A stretch of 64,000 nucleotides of DNA, from assembly GCA_002699585.1 (NCBI GenBank), contig PABP01000038.1, positions 744,001-808,000 of the forward strand, given 5' to 3'. The DNA is from Anaerolineaceae bacterium. Its GTDB lineage: Bacteria; Chloroflexota; Anaerolineae; Aggregatilineales; Phototrophicaceae. Each line of letters starts with the position of its first letter. The stretch's first letter is position 1. The notes below the pieces were generated by a model, which saw only the letters and a program-made list of their open reading frames with translations, was not told where the DNA came from and made no database searches. Shown piece by piece: positions 18,342 through 26,572 of this stretch. A program made the translations under genes and the position numbers.

Positions 18342-18761
18342 ATGAATATTGAAAATCAAAGAGATGTTGAAGTCGTGGATCGCGATGGATATGCGCGTCG
18401 TCAACGTGTCACTGAATATCGAGCATCAACGCGCAATATTGTGATCAACCGCATATCGCAGTTACTGTGGTTGATTTATGGCCTTGTCGCCATCTTGCTG
18501 ACATTCCGCTTTGTGTTCCGCTTGGTCGGTGCTGATCCGAGCAGCTTCGTTGCCCTCATCTACAATGTCACTAACCCGCTGGTGGCGCCCTTCGCCGGGG
18601 CGTTTGCCCAAACTGAAGCAGCGGGCTTCGACGCGGGTGCGGTATTGGCGATCATCGTCTATGGCATTATCGTGTGGGCTGTGGTCAGTCTGCTGCACAT
18701 CTTGCTAAAAGAAAGCGGTGGCGTCCGGCGCGTGGTCAGCCGCGAACGTATCGTGGATTAA
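18342..18761 (+). CDS. YggT-family integral membrane protein
   Basis: 139 residues from ATG 18342; the GAGG at 18329-18332 sits 9 bases before this ATG, which decides it over the TTG at 18327. A 40-residue charged N-terminus precedes three hydrophobic helices (about 41-65, 72-90, 98-123). The motif FRFVFRLVGADPSSF followed by YNVTNPLVAPFAG is the YggT repeat signature. YggT proteins are implicated in turgor, division-site and photosystem assembly functions in other bacteria. Transcript ends in a clear hairpin terminator. Confidence 0.78.
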   Translation: MNIENQRDVEVVDRDGYARRQRVTEYRASTRNIVINRISQLLWLIYGLVAILLTFRFVFRLVGADPSSFVALIYNVTNPLVAPFAGAFAQTEAAGFDAGAVLAIIVYGIIVWAVVSLLHILLKESGGVRRVVSRERIVD

Positions 18762-18783
18762 CGACCTAAATAAAGCAATCCAA

Positions 18784-18830
18784 AAAACAAAAATCCCCAC
18801 TCCTACTTGGGGCAGGGATTTTTGTTTTAG
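18784..18830 (+). terminator. Intrinsic terminator after the YggT gene
   Basis: AAAAATCCC and GGGATTTTT pair around an apical CCCCA..TTGGGG-like inner stem, followed by TTTTAG. Could act in both directions. Confidence 0.75.
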
Positions 18831-18958
18831 TCAAATGTATACACGCGATCAGATAGCGCTTGCAGACCTTCACGACAATTTCATTGATCTTTTGGCTCAT
18901 TCATAGCAAAACGGCTCTACAATAAGGGCATCTGATTGATGATGACGAGTAACCCTGT

Positions 18959-19816
18959 ATGCTGAGTTCCACCTTAAGCCGTGCCAACCCTATCGTAAGC
19001 GCTGAGTTCAACCACCAGCGGTTTGTCATCAAACAAGGTCGCGTTGGCTATCTGTGGATTTTGCTGGCAGCCATGCTCGTTGTTCCGGCGCTGCTGATTT
19101 CGCTGGTAACATCGATCTCGGCCTTCCTGGGGGGTTTTGTACCGGAACTGGGTAGCCTCACGCTGCCTATCGCCTGGGAAGCGGGCACACCGCAAGCCTT
19201 CATCGGCAACCTGGGGTGGGTACTCATCCTGGTGATGGCCCCGGCGCAGTATCTAGTGGTCACGCTGGTGACGATGGCTTTATCAGCGAACAGCATTCGC
19301 CGGGAAAAAGCGGGCCTGACCTGGGATAGCCTGCGCCTAACGGGCATTGGTACACGGCGGATCGTCTGGGGCAAGTGGTGGGCGTCCATGCGGGCACTGG
19401 CAGGCGACCACGTTATGGTGACGATTATGCGCATGGGCCTGGTCACGCTTGTCATGACCACCTTCGCGCCTAGCATAGACATGCTTAACCAGATTGAACC
19501 CGTTTCTCATCTGGAAAAGATGCCGCTGCTTTTGACACTGACCGTCCTTTTCGGCGTGTTTGATGCTGCCCTGACAGCCGCCTTTGGCGTACTGGCAGCC
19601 ATCCCCAATGAAGCCGCCGGGACAGTGGTCGGTACGACGGTCATGGGGCTGCGCATGGTGGCGATGGTCGTTTCGTTCATCCTGTTGGGGTTGTCGCTGC
19701 ATCTGGCGGTCAACGTCGGCATGCTGGACGTTGTCGTGGTGAGCATCGGTGGCTTCTTGCTATACATCACGCTGATTATCGGCTCACTGGCCGTTGCGGA
19801 AAAGCTGGTCTACTAG
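18959..19816 (+). CDS. ABC-2-type permease-like membrane protein
   Basis: 285 residues with about six hydrophobic helices. The cytosolic loop SIRREKAGLTWDSLRLTGIGTRRIVWGKWWAS (in short: RREKAGLTWDSLRLTG, residues about 113-128, then GKWW) resembles the coupling loop of ABC-2 exporter permeases, where a REKGTLE-LLLTP-GK pattern is usual. No ATPase gene lies next to it, so any partner is encoded elsewhere. It begins with ATG 18959, about 130 bases after a terminator, and is followed on the same strand by recD2 after 103 bases. The assignment is by motif only. Confidence 0.55.
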   Translation: MLSSTLSRANPIVSAEFNHQRFVIKQGRVGYLWILLAAMLVVPALLISLVTSISAFLGGFVPELGSLTLPIAWEAGTPQAFIGNLGWVLILVMAPAQYLVVTLVTMALSANSIRREKAGLTWDSLRLTGIGTRRIVWGKWWASMRALAGDHVMVTIMRMGLVTLVMTTFAPSIDMLNQIEPVSHLEKMPLLLTLTVLFGVFDAALTAAFGVLAAIPNEAAGTVVGTTVMGLRMVAMVVSFILLGLSLHLAVNVGMLDVVVVSIGGFLLYITLIIGSLAVAEKLVY

Positions 19817-19919
19817 GTTGCCATAGCGAAAAACTCAAACTGCTGCTTTCCTCAAAGTGGGTGTCATTGTAAACTAATGTTCGATACCACCCGAAGCCAA
19901 TCACCCGTTGGAAAACCCC

Positions 19920-22394
19920 ATGCCGCTCATAACTGGCCGTGTGCGCCGAGTGATCTTTCGCAATGATGACAACGGCTATACCGTCGTCAAAATCACTCCC
20001 GATACCCCCCAACCCGATGTTCAGGATGCCGATGGCACTGTGACACTGGTCGGTAGTTTGCCCGCGCTACAGGCCAACGACAGCATCGAAGTCGAAGGCG
20101 AGTGGATCGAGAATGCCCGCTTTGGCATGCAGATGCAGGTCAGTGTGGTGCTGGAGCACGATGAAGCAGGCAGTAGTAACGGTAGTTCCGGCATCGGCCA
20201 GGAAGACATCAGCGGCGTGGTAGAACGCATCACCTATTACAACGATGAAAACGGCTACAGCGTCATCAAGATTGAACCCGATGGCAAATTCCCGGAAGCG
20301 CAGAGTTATGATGGCCTGGTGACGGTCGTCGGCATTATGCCGGAACTGATCGAAGGCGAGAGCGCCCAGTTCAGTGGCAAATGGGTAGAAGACCCGCGCT
20401 ATGGCAAGCAGTTCCGCGCGGAAGGCGTGGTTCCGATTGCGCCGCGCAGCGAGGTCGGCATTACACGCTACATCGCCGATACGGTTTACGGCATTGGTCC
20501 GGCAACGGCCCAGCGCATCTATGACCACTTCGGCGAAAAGACGATGGAAATCCTCGACCTGAATCCGCAAAAAATCAGAGATGTGCCGGGACTGAAACCC
20601 AACCTGGCGGAAAATCTCATCAAGCAGTGGGAGAAAAACCGCGTCGAGCGCAATGTGATGGTCAGTTTGCAGGAGTATGGCATCAGCACAGCGATGGCAC
20701 GGCGTATCTTTGAAACCTACGGTGCAGCCACCATGACGATGGTCCAGAGCGACCCTTACCAACTGGCCGATGACATCAGCGGTATCGGCTTCAAACGCGC
20801 CGACCGCATCGCGCGCAGCATGGGCATCCCCACCAATTCCCGGCAGCGACTAAGGGCCGGATTGAGTTATGCGCTATCGCAGTTAGCGAATGAAGGCCAC
20901 ACCTACGCGCCAACGGATCTGCTCTTTGAAACGGCAGAAGATTTGCTGGGTATCACACCGGAAGACGCACAGAATCTATTGAGCGTGTTGCAAGAGCAGG
21001 TGCTGGCAGGCAAACTGCGCCAGGAGAAGTTGCACATCGGCGATGATGTCATCGACGCTGTGTACTTGCCGTTGTTCTTCCATGCGGAAGAAAGCGCAGC
21101 GGACAACCTCAAGATGATGGCGCAAACGCCCTCGATCATCACGCGGCAGATGCAAGACACTGATTGGGCCGATTATTTGGCAGACCTGGCCAAAGAGAAC
21201 AAGGTCGAGCTGACGGATGTGCAGCAAAGCGCGGTTGAGGCGGCGCTGACGAGCAAAGTCAGCGTGCTGACGGGCGGCCCCGGTACAGGCAAGACGACCA
21301 CCCTGCGCATGGTCATCAACGCGCTGGAACGCGAAGGCTATCAGTATCAACTGGCCAGCCCCACTGGACGCGCCGCTAAACGCCTGTCAGAAGCCACCGG
21401 ACGCGCGGCATCGACTATTCATCGCCTGCTGGGTTTCAATCCACAGCAAGGCGGCTTTGAATACGACGAAGACAATCCATTGGAGACGCACGTCGTCATC
21501 ATTGACGAAGCCTCTATGCTGGATCTGCTGCTGTTCTACAGCCTGATTAACGCCCTGCGCGAAACATCGCACCTGCTGCTGGTGGGTGATGTGGACCAGC
21601 TCCCCAGTGTGGGTGCGGGCAATGTGCTCAACGACATCATCAACAGCGGCGTGGCCCACGTCACCCGCCTGAACCAGATTTTCCGGCAAGATGATGCCAG
21701 CCATATCGTGCTGAACGCGCACCGCATCAACCAGGGCGAGATGCCCCTAACGGACAATCAGAGCAAGGACTTTTTCTTCTTCAATGTGGAAGATGCTGCC
21801 GCCGCTGGCGATATGCTCATCGATGTGGTGACCAACCGCCTGCCGGAGCGCTTCGGCGTGCATCCGATTGATGATGTGCAGGTGGTCGCGCCGATGTATC
21901 GCGGGCCAGCCGGGGTTGATGCGCTGAACGTCGCGCTGCAAAAGCAGCTCAATGGGCGCTTCGGTATCGCGGAAAAGCGGCTGGATGGCAAGCTGTATCG
22001 TGTCGGCGATAAAATTATGCAGACGCGCAACAACTACGAAAAAGAAGTTTTTAATGGGGATATTGGCTTCGTGCGCGGCTTCGATGACGATGAAAATGTC
22101 ATGGAAGTGGTCATCGACGACCGAATCATTCCCTATGATTATGGCGACGTCGAAGACCTCAAGCTGGCCTACTGCATCAGCACCCATCGCTCGCAGGGAT
22201 CGGAATACCCGGTGGTGGTGATGCCTGTACTGACCTCGCATTACATCATGCTGCAACGCAACCTGCTGTATACGGCCATCACCCGTGCCCGACAGATGGT
22301 TGTGCTGGTCGGCAGCCGCAAAGCGGTCGCCATCGCAGTCAATAACAACAAGGTTGCTGAGCGTTATAGTGGTTTGCTGGCGCGGCTACTGTAG
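19920..22394 (+). CDS. recD2: RecD2-type SF1 DNA helicase with duplicated N-terminal module
   Basis: 824 residues from ATG 19920 (TTG 19908 is an alternative adding four residues). The helicase core is complete: Walker A GGPGTGKTTTL, SPTGRAAKRL (Ia), VVIIDEASMLD (Walker B), GDVDQLPSVGAG (III), RLNQIFRQDD (IV), and STHRSQGSEYPVVV (V-VI), with the final TAITRAR motif. A helix-hairpin-helix region (about 185-300) precedes it. The N-terminal small beta module occurs twice, at about 5-75 (GRVRRVIFRNDDNGYTVVKI) and 99-172 (GVVERITYYNDENGYSVIKI), whereas RecD2 normally has one. Unwinds DNA 5' to 3' in repair outside RecBCD. Converges directly with the next gene. Confidence 0.9.
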   Translation: MPLITGRVRRVIFRNDDNGYTVVKITPDTPQPDVQDADGTVTLVGSLPALQANDSIEVEGEWIENARFGMQMQVSVVLEHDEAGSSNGSSGIGQEDISGVVERITYYNDENGYSVIKIEPDGKFPEAQSYDGLVTVVGIMPELIEGESAQFSGKWVEDPRYGKQFRAEGVVPIAPRSEVGITRYIADTVYGIGPATAQRIYDHFGEKTMEILDLNPQKIRDVPGLKPNLAENLIKQWEKNRVERNVMVSLQEYGISTAMARRIFETYGAATMTMVQSDPYQLADDISGIGFKRADRIARSMGIPTNSRQRLRAGLSYALSQLANEGHTYAPTDLLFETAEDLLGITPEDAQNLLSVLQEQVLAGKLRQEKLHIGDDVIDAVYLPLFFHAEESAADNLKMMAQTPSIITRQMQDTDWADYLADLAKENKVELTDVQQSAVEAALTSKVSVLTGGPGTGKTTTLRMVINALEREGYQYQLASPTGRAAKRLSEATGRAASTIHRLLGFNPQQGGFEYDEDNPLETHVVIIDEASMLDLLLFYSLINALRETSHLLLVGDVDQLPSVGAGNVLNDIINSGVAHVTRLNQIFRQDDASHIVLNAHRINQGEMPLTDNQSKDFFFFNVEDAAAAGDMLIDVVTNRLPERFGVHPIDDVQVVAPMYRGPAGVDALNVALQKQLNGRFGIAEKRLDGKLYRVGDKIMQTRNNYEKEVFNGDIGFVRGFDDDENVMEVVIDDRIIPYDYGDVEDLKLAYCISTHRSQGSEYPVVVMPVLTSHYIMLQRNLLYTAITRARQMVVLVGSRKAVAIAVNNNKVAERYSGLLARLL

Positions 22395-23039
22395 TTACCA
22401 ATCTTGAAAACAGACAGTCCAATTGTCATCGATGACTTCTTCGATGTAATAATTACCAGGGCATTCGCGGATGCGTTTATCTGGTTCCGAATAGACGACG
22501 ACATGGTAATGCGTGTGATCTAGAGGGCTAAATTGCACCTTTAGCCCTTCAGTGTCACTTTGACTCACACCCATGCAAGCCGCCTCTGAAACGTGCGCAT
22601 ATTCCTCAGGTGGTAGATAGCCTGCTGGGCAATCAGGCTGACCTGATTCTAAACTACCATTGCGAGCCAATTGAACGACAGCTTCATATTCGCTTCTATG
22701 TTCTTGGAAATGCAATGTTTCCGGTAACAGCTCGCGTTCCGGCATCGGCAACGCAGCAACAACGAAAAACGCCACCATCAGCAAACCAAGTACCTCAAAA
22801 ATTTCTCGCCCATCAATCAGCGCGACACTAGCCATGCCGCCTAAAGAGAGAAAAACAATCGGAACAATAAATAGAATTGGAAAACACATTTGAACCGCAA
22901 CCCAGGGTGGGCGTATATCGTTCATCATAAGGGTCCAAACTAAGCGAGCGATGCCAAGAATGACAATCGCGATTACCAGAATATCTATGCGCTTAAGTCC
23001 ACGTGGAAAAACTTTTGATATGCGTTTGGGCTTGGTCAT
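22395..23039 (-). CDS. Hypothetical membrane protein with Cys-containing C-terminal domain
   Basis: 214 residues. A basic N-terminus is followed by three hydrophobic helices (about 19-37, 47-67, 83-98) and a soluble domain of about 110 residues with five cysteines (DCPAG, ACMG, ECPGN, CFQDW). The family is not recognised. The soluble part probably lies outside, where the cysteines could form disulfides (inference). Its stop codon abuts the recD2 stop without a gap. Codon use is a little more AT-rich than in its neighbours. Confidence 0.6.
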   Translation of the reverse strand: MTKPKRISKVFPRGLKRIDILVIAIVILGIARLVWTLMMNDIRPPWVAVQMCFPILFIVPIVFLSLGGMASVALIDGREIFEVLGLLMVAFFVVAALPMPERELLPETLHFQEHRSEYEAVVQLARNGSLESGQPDCPAGYLPPEEYAHVSEAACMGVSQSDTEGLKVQFSPLDHTHYHVVVYSEPDKRIRECPGNYYIEEVIDDNWTVCFQDW

Positions 23040-23105
23040 TTAGCTACCTAATGTGTATTGATACACATAGCATACACACAGATAGCCTCATTCCCGCATT
23101 ACGAA

Positions 23106-24443
23106 CTACGTTTTCACGAACAAAGCGACCATATCCATATAGTAGGTCTGAGGGGCGAAGTCAATCGGCTGCACCTGTTCCAGACGATAGCCCGCCTTGG
23201 TCAATTTCAGGCCATCGCGTCCGAGGGTAGCGGGGTTGCTGCTGACATAAACAATGCGCCGCGGCCCCATCTTGAGCAGTTCGGCAGTAGCATCTTTGCT
23301 GAGACCAAAGGGCGGCGGATCGACTATAACAGCGGAATAATGGGCTTCGTCCTCGTTCATCGCCTGGAGAACGGCTTCTACCCCACCTTCAATGATCTCC
23401 ACATTTTCGACTTCGTCCAGATTTTCGTCGGCATCGGTGGCGGCAGGCGGGTAGCTCTCGACCACAGTCACCCATTCCGCTAGCGGTGCAGCGAATTTCG
23501 CAAACAGGCCCACCCCTGCATACAGATCGAGCACGGTATCGTCCGGCAGTAAATTCAACTGAGCCAGAACCGTATCCACCAATAGCGCGATTTGATCGAC
23601 ATTGGCGCGGAAAGCCACGCCCGCTGTCGCCCGCAGCCATTGATCCTTCACCTGATAGCGTGCAAAACTGTCGCCGACCAGGTTCATAGGCTCGTTATCC
23701 GGCAGCACGATATTGACACTTGCCGAAAAATCAGCGGCCAGCTCCGGGGCGGTTTCTTCACTCATGCCGAGGGTGAGCATCGGCTGGCCGTCGCTGCCCA
23801 GGGTGAGCGTCAGCGTCTTCATCTGCGGGAAATCGACATCCAGCGATTCAAACAAATCCTGCAAATCGGGATGCAGAACATGGCACACGTCGATGGGTTC
23901 ATATTGGCGGCTGTCCATCTGCGGCAGACCAAAACGCCCATCTTTCAGGCGCGTATAGGTAATCTGGTGGTTGTACTGCCACTGATTGGGCGCAGGCAGC
24001 ACCGGGCGCATGGCATTTTCCAGGGTACGGTCATCGAACTTACCAGCTCGCTGTAGCTGATCAGCAATCACGTCGTATTTCAGCAGCAATTGCGCGTCAT
24101 AGCTGATGTGCTGCCACTGGCATCCCCAGCAGCGACCCGGTCCAAAGTGCGGGCAGCGCGGATAGTCACGATCAGCAGACGCATCAATGAGCTGCGTGCC
24201 AGTCGCAAAATCGACATTTTTCTCGGAGCGTGTGATCTGGGCCTGCACGACTTCACCAGGGATGACATAAGGCAGCAGCACGGTCCGTCGCTGGTGACGG
24301 GCCAAACCATAGCCGCCATTGGCCATCGCCCTGATCTCTAGCTGCATGGGACCATCAGAACGCTTATTATCATTCGTGCGTCGATTACGCGCTGATGATT
24401 TCTGGCGTCGATTGTTCTGTTTTTTAGATTTACGCGGCGGCAT
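23106..24443 (-). CDS. RlmD/RumA-like RNA (uracil-C5) methyltransferase lacking the catalytic Cys
   Basis: 445 residues. A very basic 35-residue tail (KSKKQNNRRQKSSARNRR) and a TRAM domain (about 32-90) precede an iron-sulfur motif CPHFGPGRCWGCQW with a fourth Cys in DVCHVL, as in RumA. The SAM domain follows (DLYAGVGLFAKFAA). The expected nucleophile motif SCNPATL reads VSSNPATLGRD, so the catalytic Cys is Ser402, and the DPPR motif is DPPPFGL; the final QTYHVE-type motif is QTYYMD. The protein probably still binds RNA, the cluster and SAM, but uracil methylation by the standard covalent mechanism is doubtful. Confidence 0.8.
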   Translation of the reverse strand: MPPRKSKKQNNRRQKSSARNRRTNDNKRSDGPMQLEIRAMANGGYGLARHQRRTVLLPYVIPGEVVQAQITRSEKNVDFATGTQLIDASADRDYPRCPHFGPGRCWGCQWQHISYDAQLLLKYDVIADQLQRAGKFDDRTLENAMRPVLPAPNQWQYNHQITYTRLKDGRFGLPQMDSRQYEPIDVCHVLHPDLQDLFESLDVDFPQMKTLTLTLGSDGQPMLTLGMSEETAPELAADFSASVNIVLPDNEPMNLVGDSFARYQVKDQWLRATAGVAFRANVDQIALLVDTVLAQLNLLPDDTVLDLYAGVGLFAKFAAPLAEWVTVVESYPPAATDADENLDEVENVEIIEGGVEAVLQAMNEDEAHYSAVIVDPPPFGLSKDATAELLKMGPRRIVYVSSNPATLGRDGLKLTKAGYRLEQVQPIDFAPQTYYMDMVALFVKT

Positions 24444-24556
24444 CTGGGCTGCCCTTTTCTATTTTCTTGATTAAGTAGCGCATCGCGTTTCCTCATCTAT
24501 AGCTGATGCAGCCACCGTATAATCATAGCAAACGACCGCAGCGGACAACACAGACA

Positions 24557-24958
24557 ATGCTGACAGCCATTTACGATAGCAACTGCGCCATCTGCCAGAC
24601 GACGCGCATCCTCATGCAAAAGCTGGATTGGCGGCTGCAAATCGAATTTTTGGATTTACACGCGCATGAGGTGGTGCAGCGACGTTTCCCACAGCTCGCC
24701 GACCGTGATCTGATGGGGGCGATGCATGTCGTCGACTCTAATCAGACGGTCTACTCTGGGTTTGCAGGCATCATGCAACTGCTCAAAGCTGTCCCACTGG
24801 GGATACCCTTCTGGCTGATTTTTAGTTTGCCGGGTTTGGGTCGATTGGGACCAGCCGTCTATCGCTGGGTAGCGAATCATCGCTATGAGATTAATCGGCT
24901 ACTGGGTATTGATCTCCCGGATAACTGCGTGGATGACATCTGCAAATTACCGGAATAA
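24557..24958 (+). CDS. DCC-family thiol-disulfide oxidoreductase (DUF393)
   Basis: 133 residues from ATG 24557, chosen because the family motif normally begins a few residues after the start; ATG 24506 would add 17 residues. The hallmark YDSNCAICQ (family: YDGxCxxC, residues 5-13) gives a CxxC redox pair, followed by a thioredoxin-like pattern and GRLGPAVYRWVANHRY at the C-terminus. Probably a cytosolic or membrane-associated redox protein of unknown partner. A short hairpin terminator follows at once. Confidence 0.8.
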   Translation: MLTAIYDSNCAICQTTRILMQKLDWRLQIEFLDLHAHEVVQRRFPQLADRDLMGAMHVVDSNQTVYSGFAGIMQLLKAVPLGIPFWLIFSLPGLGRLGPAVYRWVANHRYEINRLLGIDLPDNCVDDICKLPE

Positions 24959-24992
24959 AAAAAGCCGACACGCCATGTGTCGACTCTTCTTT
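24956..24992 (+). terminator. Intrinsic terminator after the DCC gene
   Basis: GCCGACAC and GTGTCGACT pair (CGACAC/GTGTCG core) around a GCCAT loop, with A-rich and T-rich flanks. It may serve both the DCC gene and the opposing small ORF. Confidence 0.6.
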
Positions 24993-25008
24993 ATGGATTC
25001 AGTGATGT

Positions 25009-25161
25009 CTAGATGTCCGAGCCACCGCTGCGACGGCGACGAATAGGCCGACGTGGGGCTTCTTCTTGATGACGCATTACTTCGTCGGCCTGACGCTGCT
25101 TTTTCGCGCGTTCCAGGCGTTCATTGACGTAATGCCGATGTTGATCGTAATTCCAGTTCAT
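25009..25161 (-). CDS. Small basic protein, MNWN family copy 1
   Basis: 50 residues, ATG 25161 to TAG 25009-25011. A strong Shine-Dalgarno run (GAGGGGGG) lies 7 bases before the start. The protein begins MNWNYDQHRHYVNERLERAK and ends in an arginine-rich stretch (RRPIRRRRSGG). It shares MNWNxDxH, NE, RA and QR at matching positions with the next upstream ORF, so both are real and paralogous. Very basic, no Cys, no membrane segment; nucleic-acid or ribosome binding is possible but unproven. I do not recognise the family. Confidence 0.65.
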   Translation of the reverse strand: MNWNYDQHRHYVNERLERAKKQRQADEVMRHQEEAPRRPIRRRRSGGSDI

Positions 25162-25237
25162 GACAATCCCCCCTCAGAGATTGAGCTATGAAGAAAAAGG
25201 TCTAGCTGTTGCCAGTTGGCTTAATCAATCGACCGCG

Positions 25238-25363
25238 TTAGCGCGACTTACGAGCGCGTTTGCCACGGCGATCATCGTTTTCTGTTTGCAGCAGGCGTTG
25301 GCGCTCTGCACGGCGAATTTGCTCGTTAGCAACCGATTTGTGCAAATCTAAATTCCAGTTCAT
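25238..25363 (-). CDS. Small basic protein, MNWN family copy 2
   Basis: 41 residues, ATG 25363 to TAA 25238-25240. The ribosome binding site is nearly ideal (AGGAGGAGGT, 6 bases from ATG). It begins MNWNLDLHKSVANEQIRRAE, runs on with RQR, and ends RRGKRARKSR. The identical first four residues and shared D, H, NE, RA and QR positions with the ORF at 25009-25161 indicate tandem duplication. The pair is separated by 76 bases and probably transcribed together. Highly basic; function unknown. Confidence 0.65.
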   Translation of the reverse strand: MNWNLDLHKSVANEQIRRAERQRLLQTENDDRRGKRARKSR

Positions 25364-25532
25364 GAAGCACCTCCTCCTGAACATAGGGTGGTCATAGCTA
25401 ATGTGTGTATCGGGCTACCAGTAAATGCGGCGATGAAATGCAATCTCTATTGTTTTACGCTGTCTCCCAGGTTTGTCTACCTGTAGGTCGTATTACCTTT
25501 GTATCCTGTTGTTAAGGCCCAATGTAGTTTGC

Positions 25533-25712
25533 TCAAGCCAGGTTCCCCTGGGCGATCTCACAAATTGATGTGTCATCTTGCTTCTCTTTACGATGCCAGT
25601 AACCTGCAAGTTGCAGGGTTCGGCAGGGTTGCCATACGGCTTTTGCAACATTTTTACGAGTTGTCCGCCGCTGGTGCACCAACTGCTCATCCAATGTGTG
25701 CGACCCATTCAT
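25533..25712 (-). CDS. Possible small basic protein upstream of the MNWN pair
   Basis: 59 residues, ATG 25712 to TGA 25533-25535, preceded by a strong Shine-Dalgarno (AGAGGAGGTAGCC before ATG). It begins MNGSHTLDEQLVHQRRTTRK and is basic in its first half, similar in style to the two MNWN proteins, but without clear residue-by-residue identity beyond MN. An overlapping plus-strand frame (25499-25798) lacks a ribosome binding site and is rejected. Function unknown. Confidence 0.45.
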   Translation of the reverse strand: MNGSHTLDEQLVHQRRTTRKNVAKAVWQPCRTLQLAGYWHRKEKQDDTSICEIAQGNLA

Positions 25713-26152
25713 GGCTACCTCCTCTTGTGCTAAATGACATGCACTTACACCTCTATACGGGGCGCGATGCTGATGGGTTCAAAATTGCTCAAAATTGATT
25801 TTGACCAACCAGCCCAGATGCCGTCTACGGCGCGCGAAAGTCTAGGTAGTCCTGTTAAGAGCGTCAAGGGCATGCCGCCCTGTTTCGCTGTGCGTAGGGT
25901 AGTCGTCAGCCCACTGTTGCCATTTGCTCATCTTACCCAATTTACCGCTATATCTATTTACCCGACTTAGTGGGTATATTGACTATATAGTAGGATAAAG
26001 ACAGAAAATTGTCAAGTAATGGCGATGTTTTATATTGATTTCTGACAATTGGATAAAATAGGACGAAAGAATTACCGACTCCACACCCCAATTTTAGCAC
26101 AAATTTTCTAATTTGTAAACAAGACAGTGCCTCTTGGCCCATGATAATAGAC
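25713..26152. other. Intergenic region without a recognised gene
   Basis: About 440 bases between the small ORFs and the tRNA promoter. The second half is AT-rich. No ORF with a plausible ribosome binding site, no repeat array and no RNA structure could be supported by eye. Confidence 0.5.
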
Positions 26153-26181
26153 TTGAGAGGCGTATGCCCCGCTGTTATAAT
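26153..26181 (+). promoter_or_regulatory. Promoter of tRNA-Arg
   Basis: TTGAGA (26153-26158), a 17-base spacer and a perfect TATAAT (26176-26181) lie 15 bases before the tRNA, placing transcription start next to its 5' end. Confidence 0.65.
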
Positions 26182-26196
26182 GCCGTCTATAAATAG

Positions 26197-26268
26197 GCCT
26201 CCGTAGCTCAGGGGATAGAGCAGTGGTTTCCTAAACCATGTGCACAGGTTCGATTCCTGTCGGGGGTA
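26197..26268 (+). tRNA. tRNA-Arg (anticodon CCU)
   Basis: A full cloverleaf can be drawn. The acceptor GCCTCCG (26197-26203) pairs with CGGGGGT (26261-26267). The D arm is GCTC/GAGC, the anticodon stem GTGGT/ACCAT with loop TTCCTAA, and the T arm ACAGG-TTCGATT-CCTGT. The anticodon CCT is at 26230-26232 and reads AGG. Discriminator base is A26268; CCA is not encoded. Confidence 0.93.
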
Positions 26269-26572
26269 CAAAAAGAATGATATATTCTGCCCAGCTTGAT
26301 GTGTGCTTTCAGCACTATCATATTTGCCCCCAAACAGTCATCATCCAATTTTCAAACGCTGCAATTTGATATGTCCTATTATGTGCTCACAGGTCACGAT
26401 ACGCAGTAGATCATGTGTCGCTATATCGACTTCCCACAGCATAAGCTCGGACAACAAGACATAAGACGAAAGTTATGACAATTAGTGACATATTACACAA
26501 TTCTCCTGTACGCCATCGCTGGTAAGATCATGTTCCGCAAGTATATTTACTGGTAGATTAAGAAGGTCGCAA
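26269..26572. other. Intergenic leader of cydAB
   Basis: 304 bases between the tRNA and cydA. It contains the Rex/CRP-like operator at 26483-26500 and otherwise no ORF or clear promoter hexamers that I can support. Confidence 0.5.
26483..26500. promoter_or_regulatory. Rex- or CRP/FNR-like operator upstream of cydAB
   Basis: Minus-strand reading TTGTG-TAATATGT-CACTA matches the Rex consensus TTGTG-N8-CACAA at 9 of 10 arm positions. The same bases also fit a CRP/FNR-type TGTGA-N6-TCACA with one mismatch per arm. It lies 73 bases before the cydA ATG. Rex is known to control cytochrome bd genes in other bacteria; which regulator acts here is undecided. Confidence 0.45.

Noticed and set aside
20067-20762. 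231-codon minus-strand frame opposite recD2
   Set aside because: His/Ala/Asp-rich shadow of the helicase gene with no family resemblance.
25499-25798. 99-codon plus-strand frame
   Set aside because: No ribosome binding site and an atypical composition; the opposing minus-strand small ORF has a strong one.
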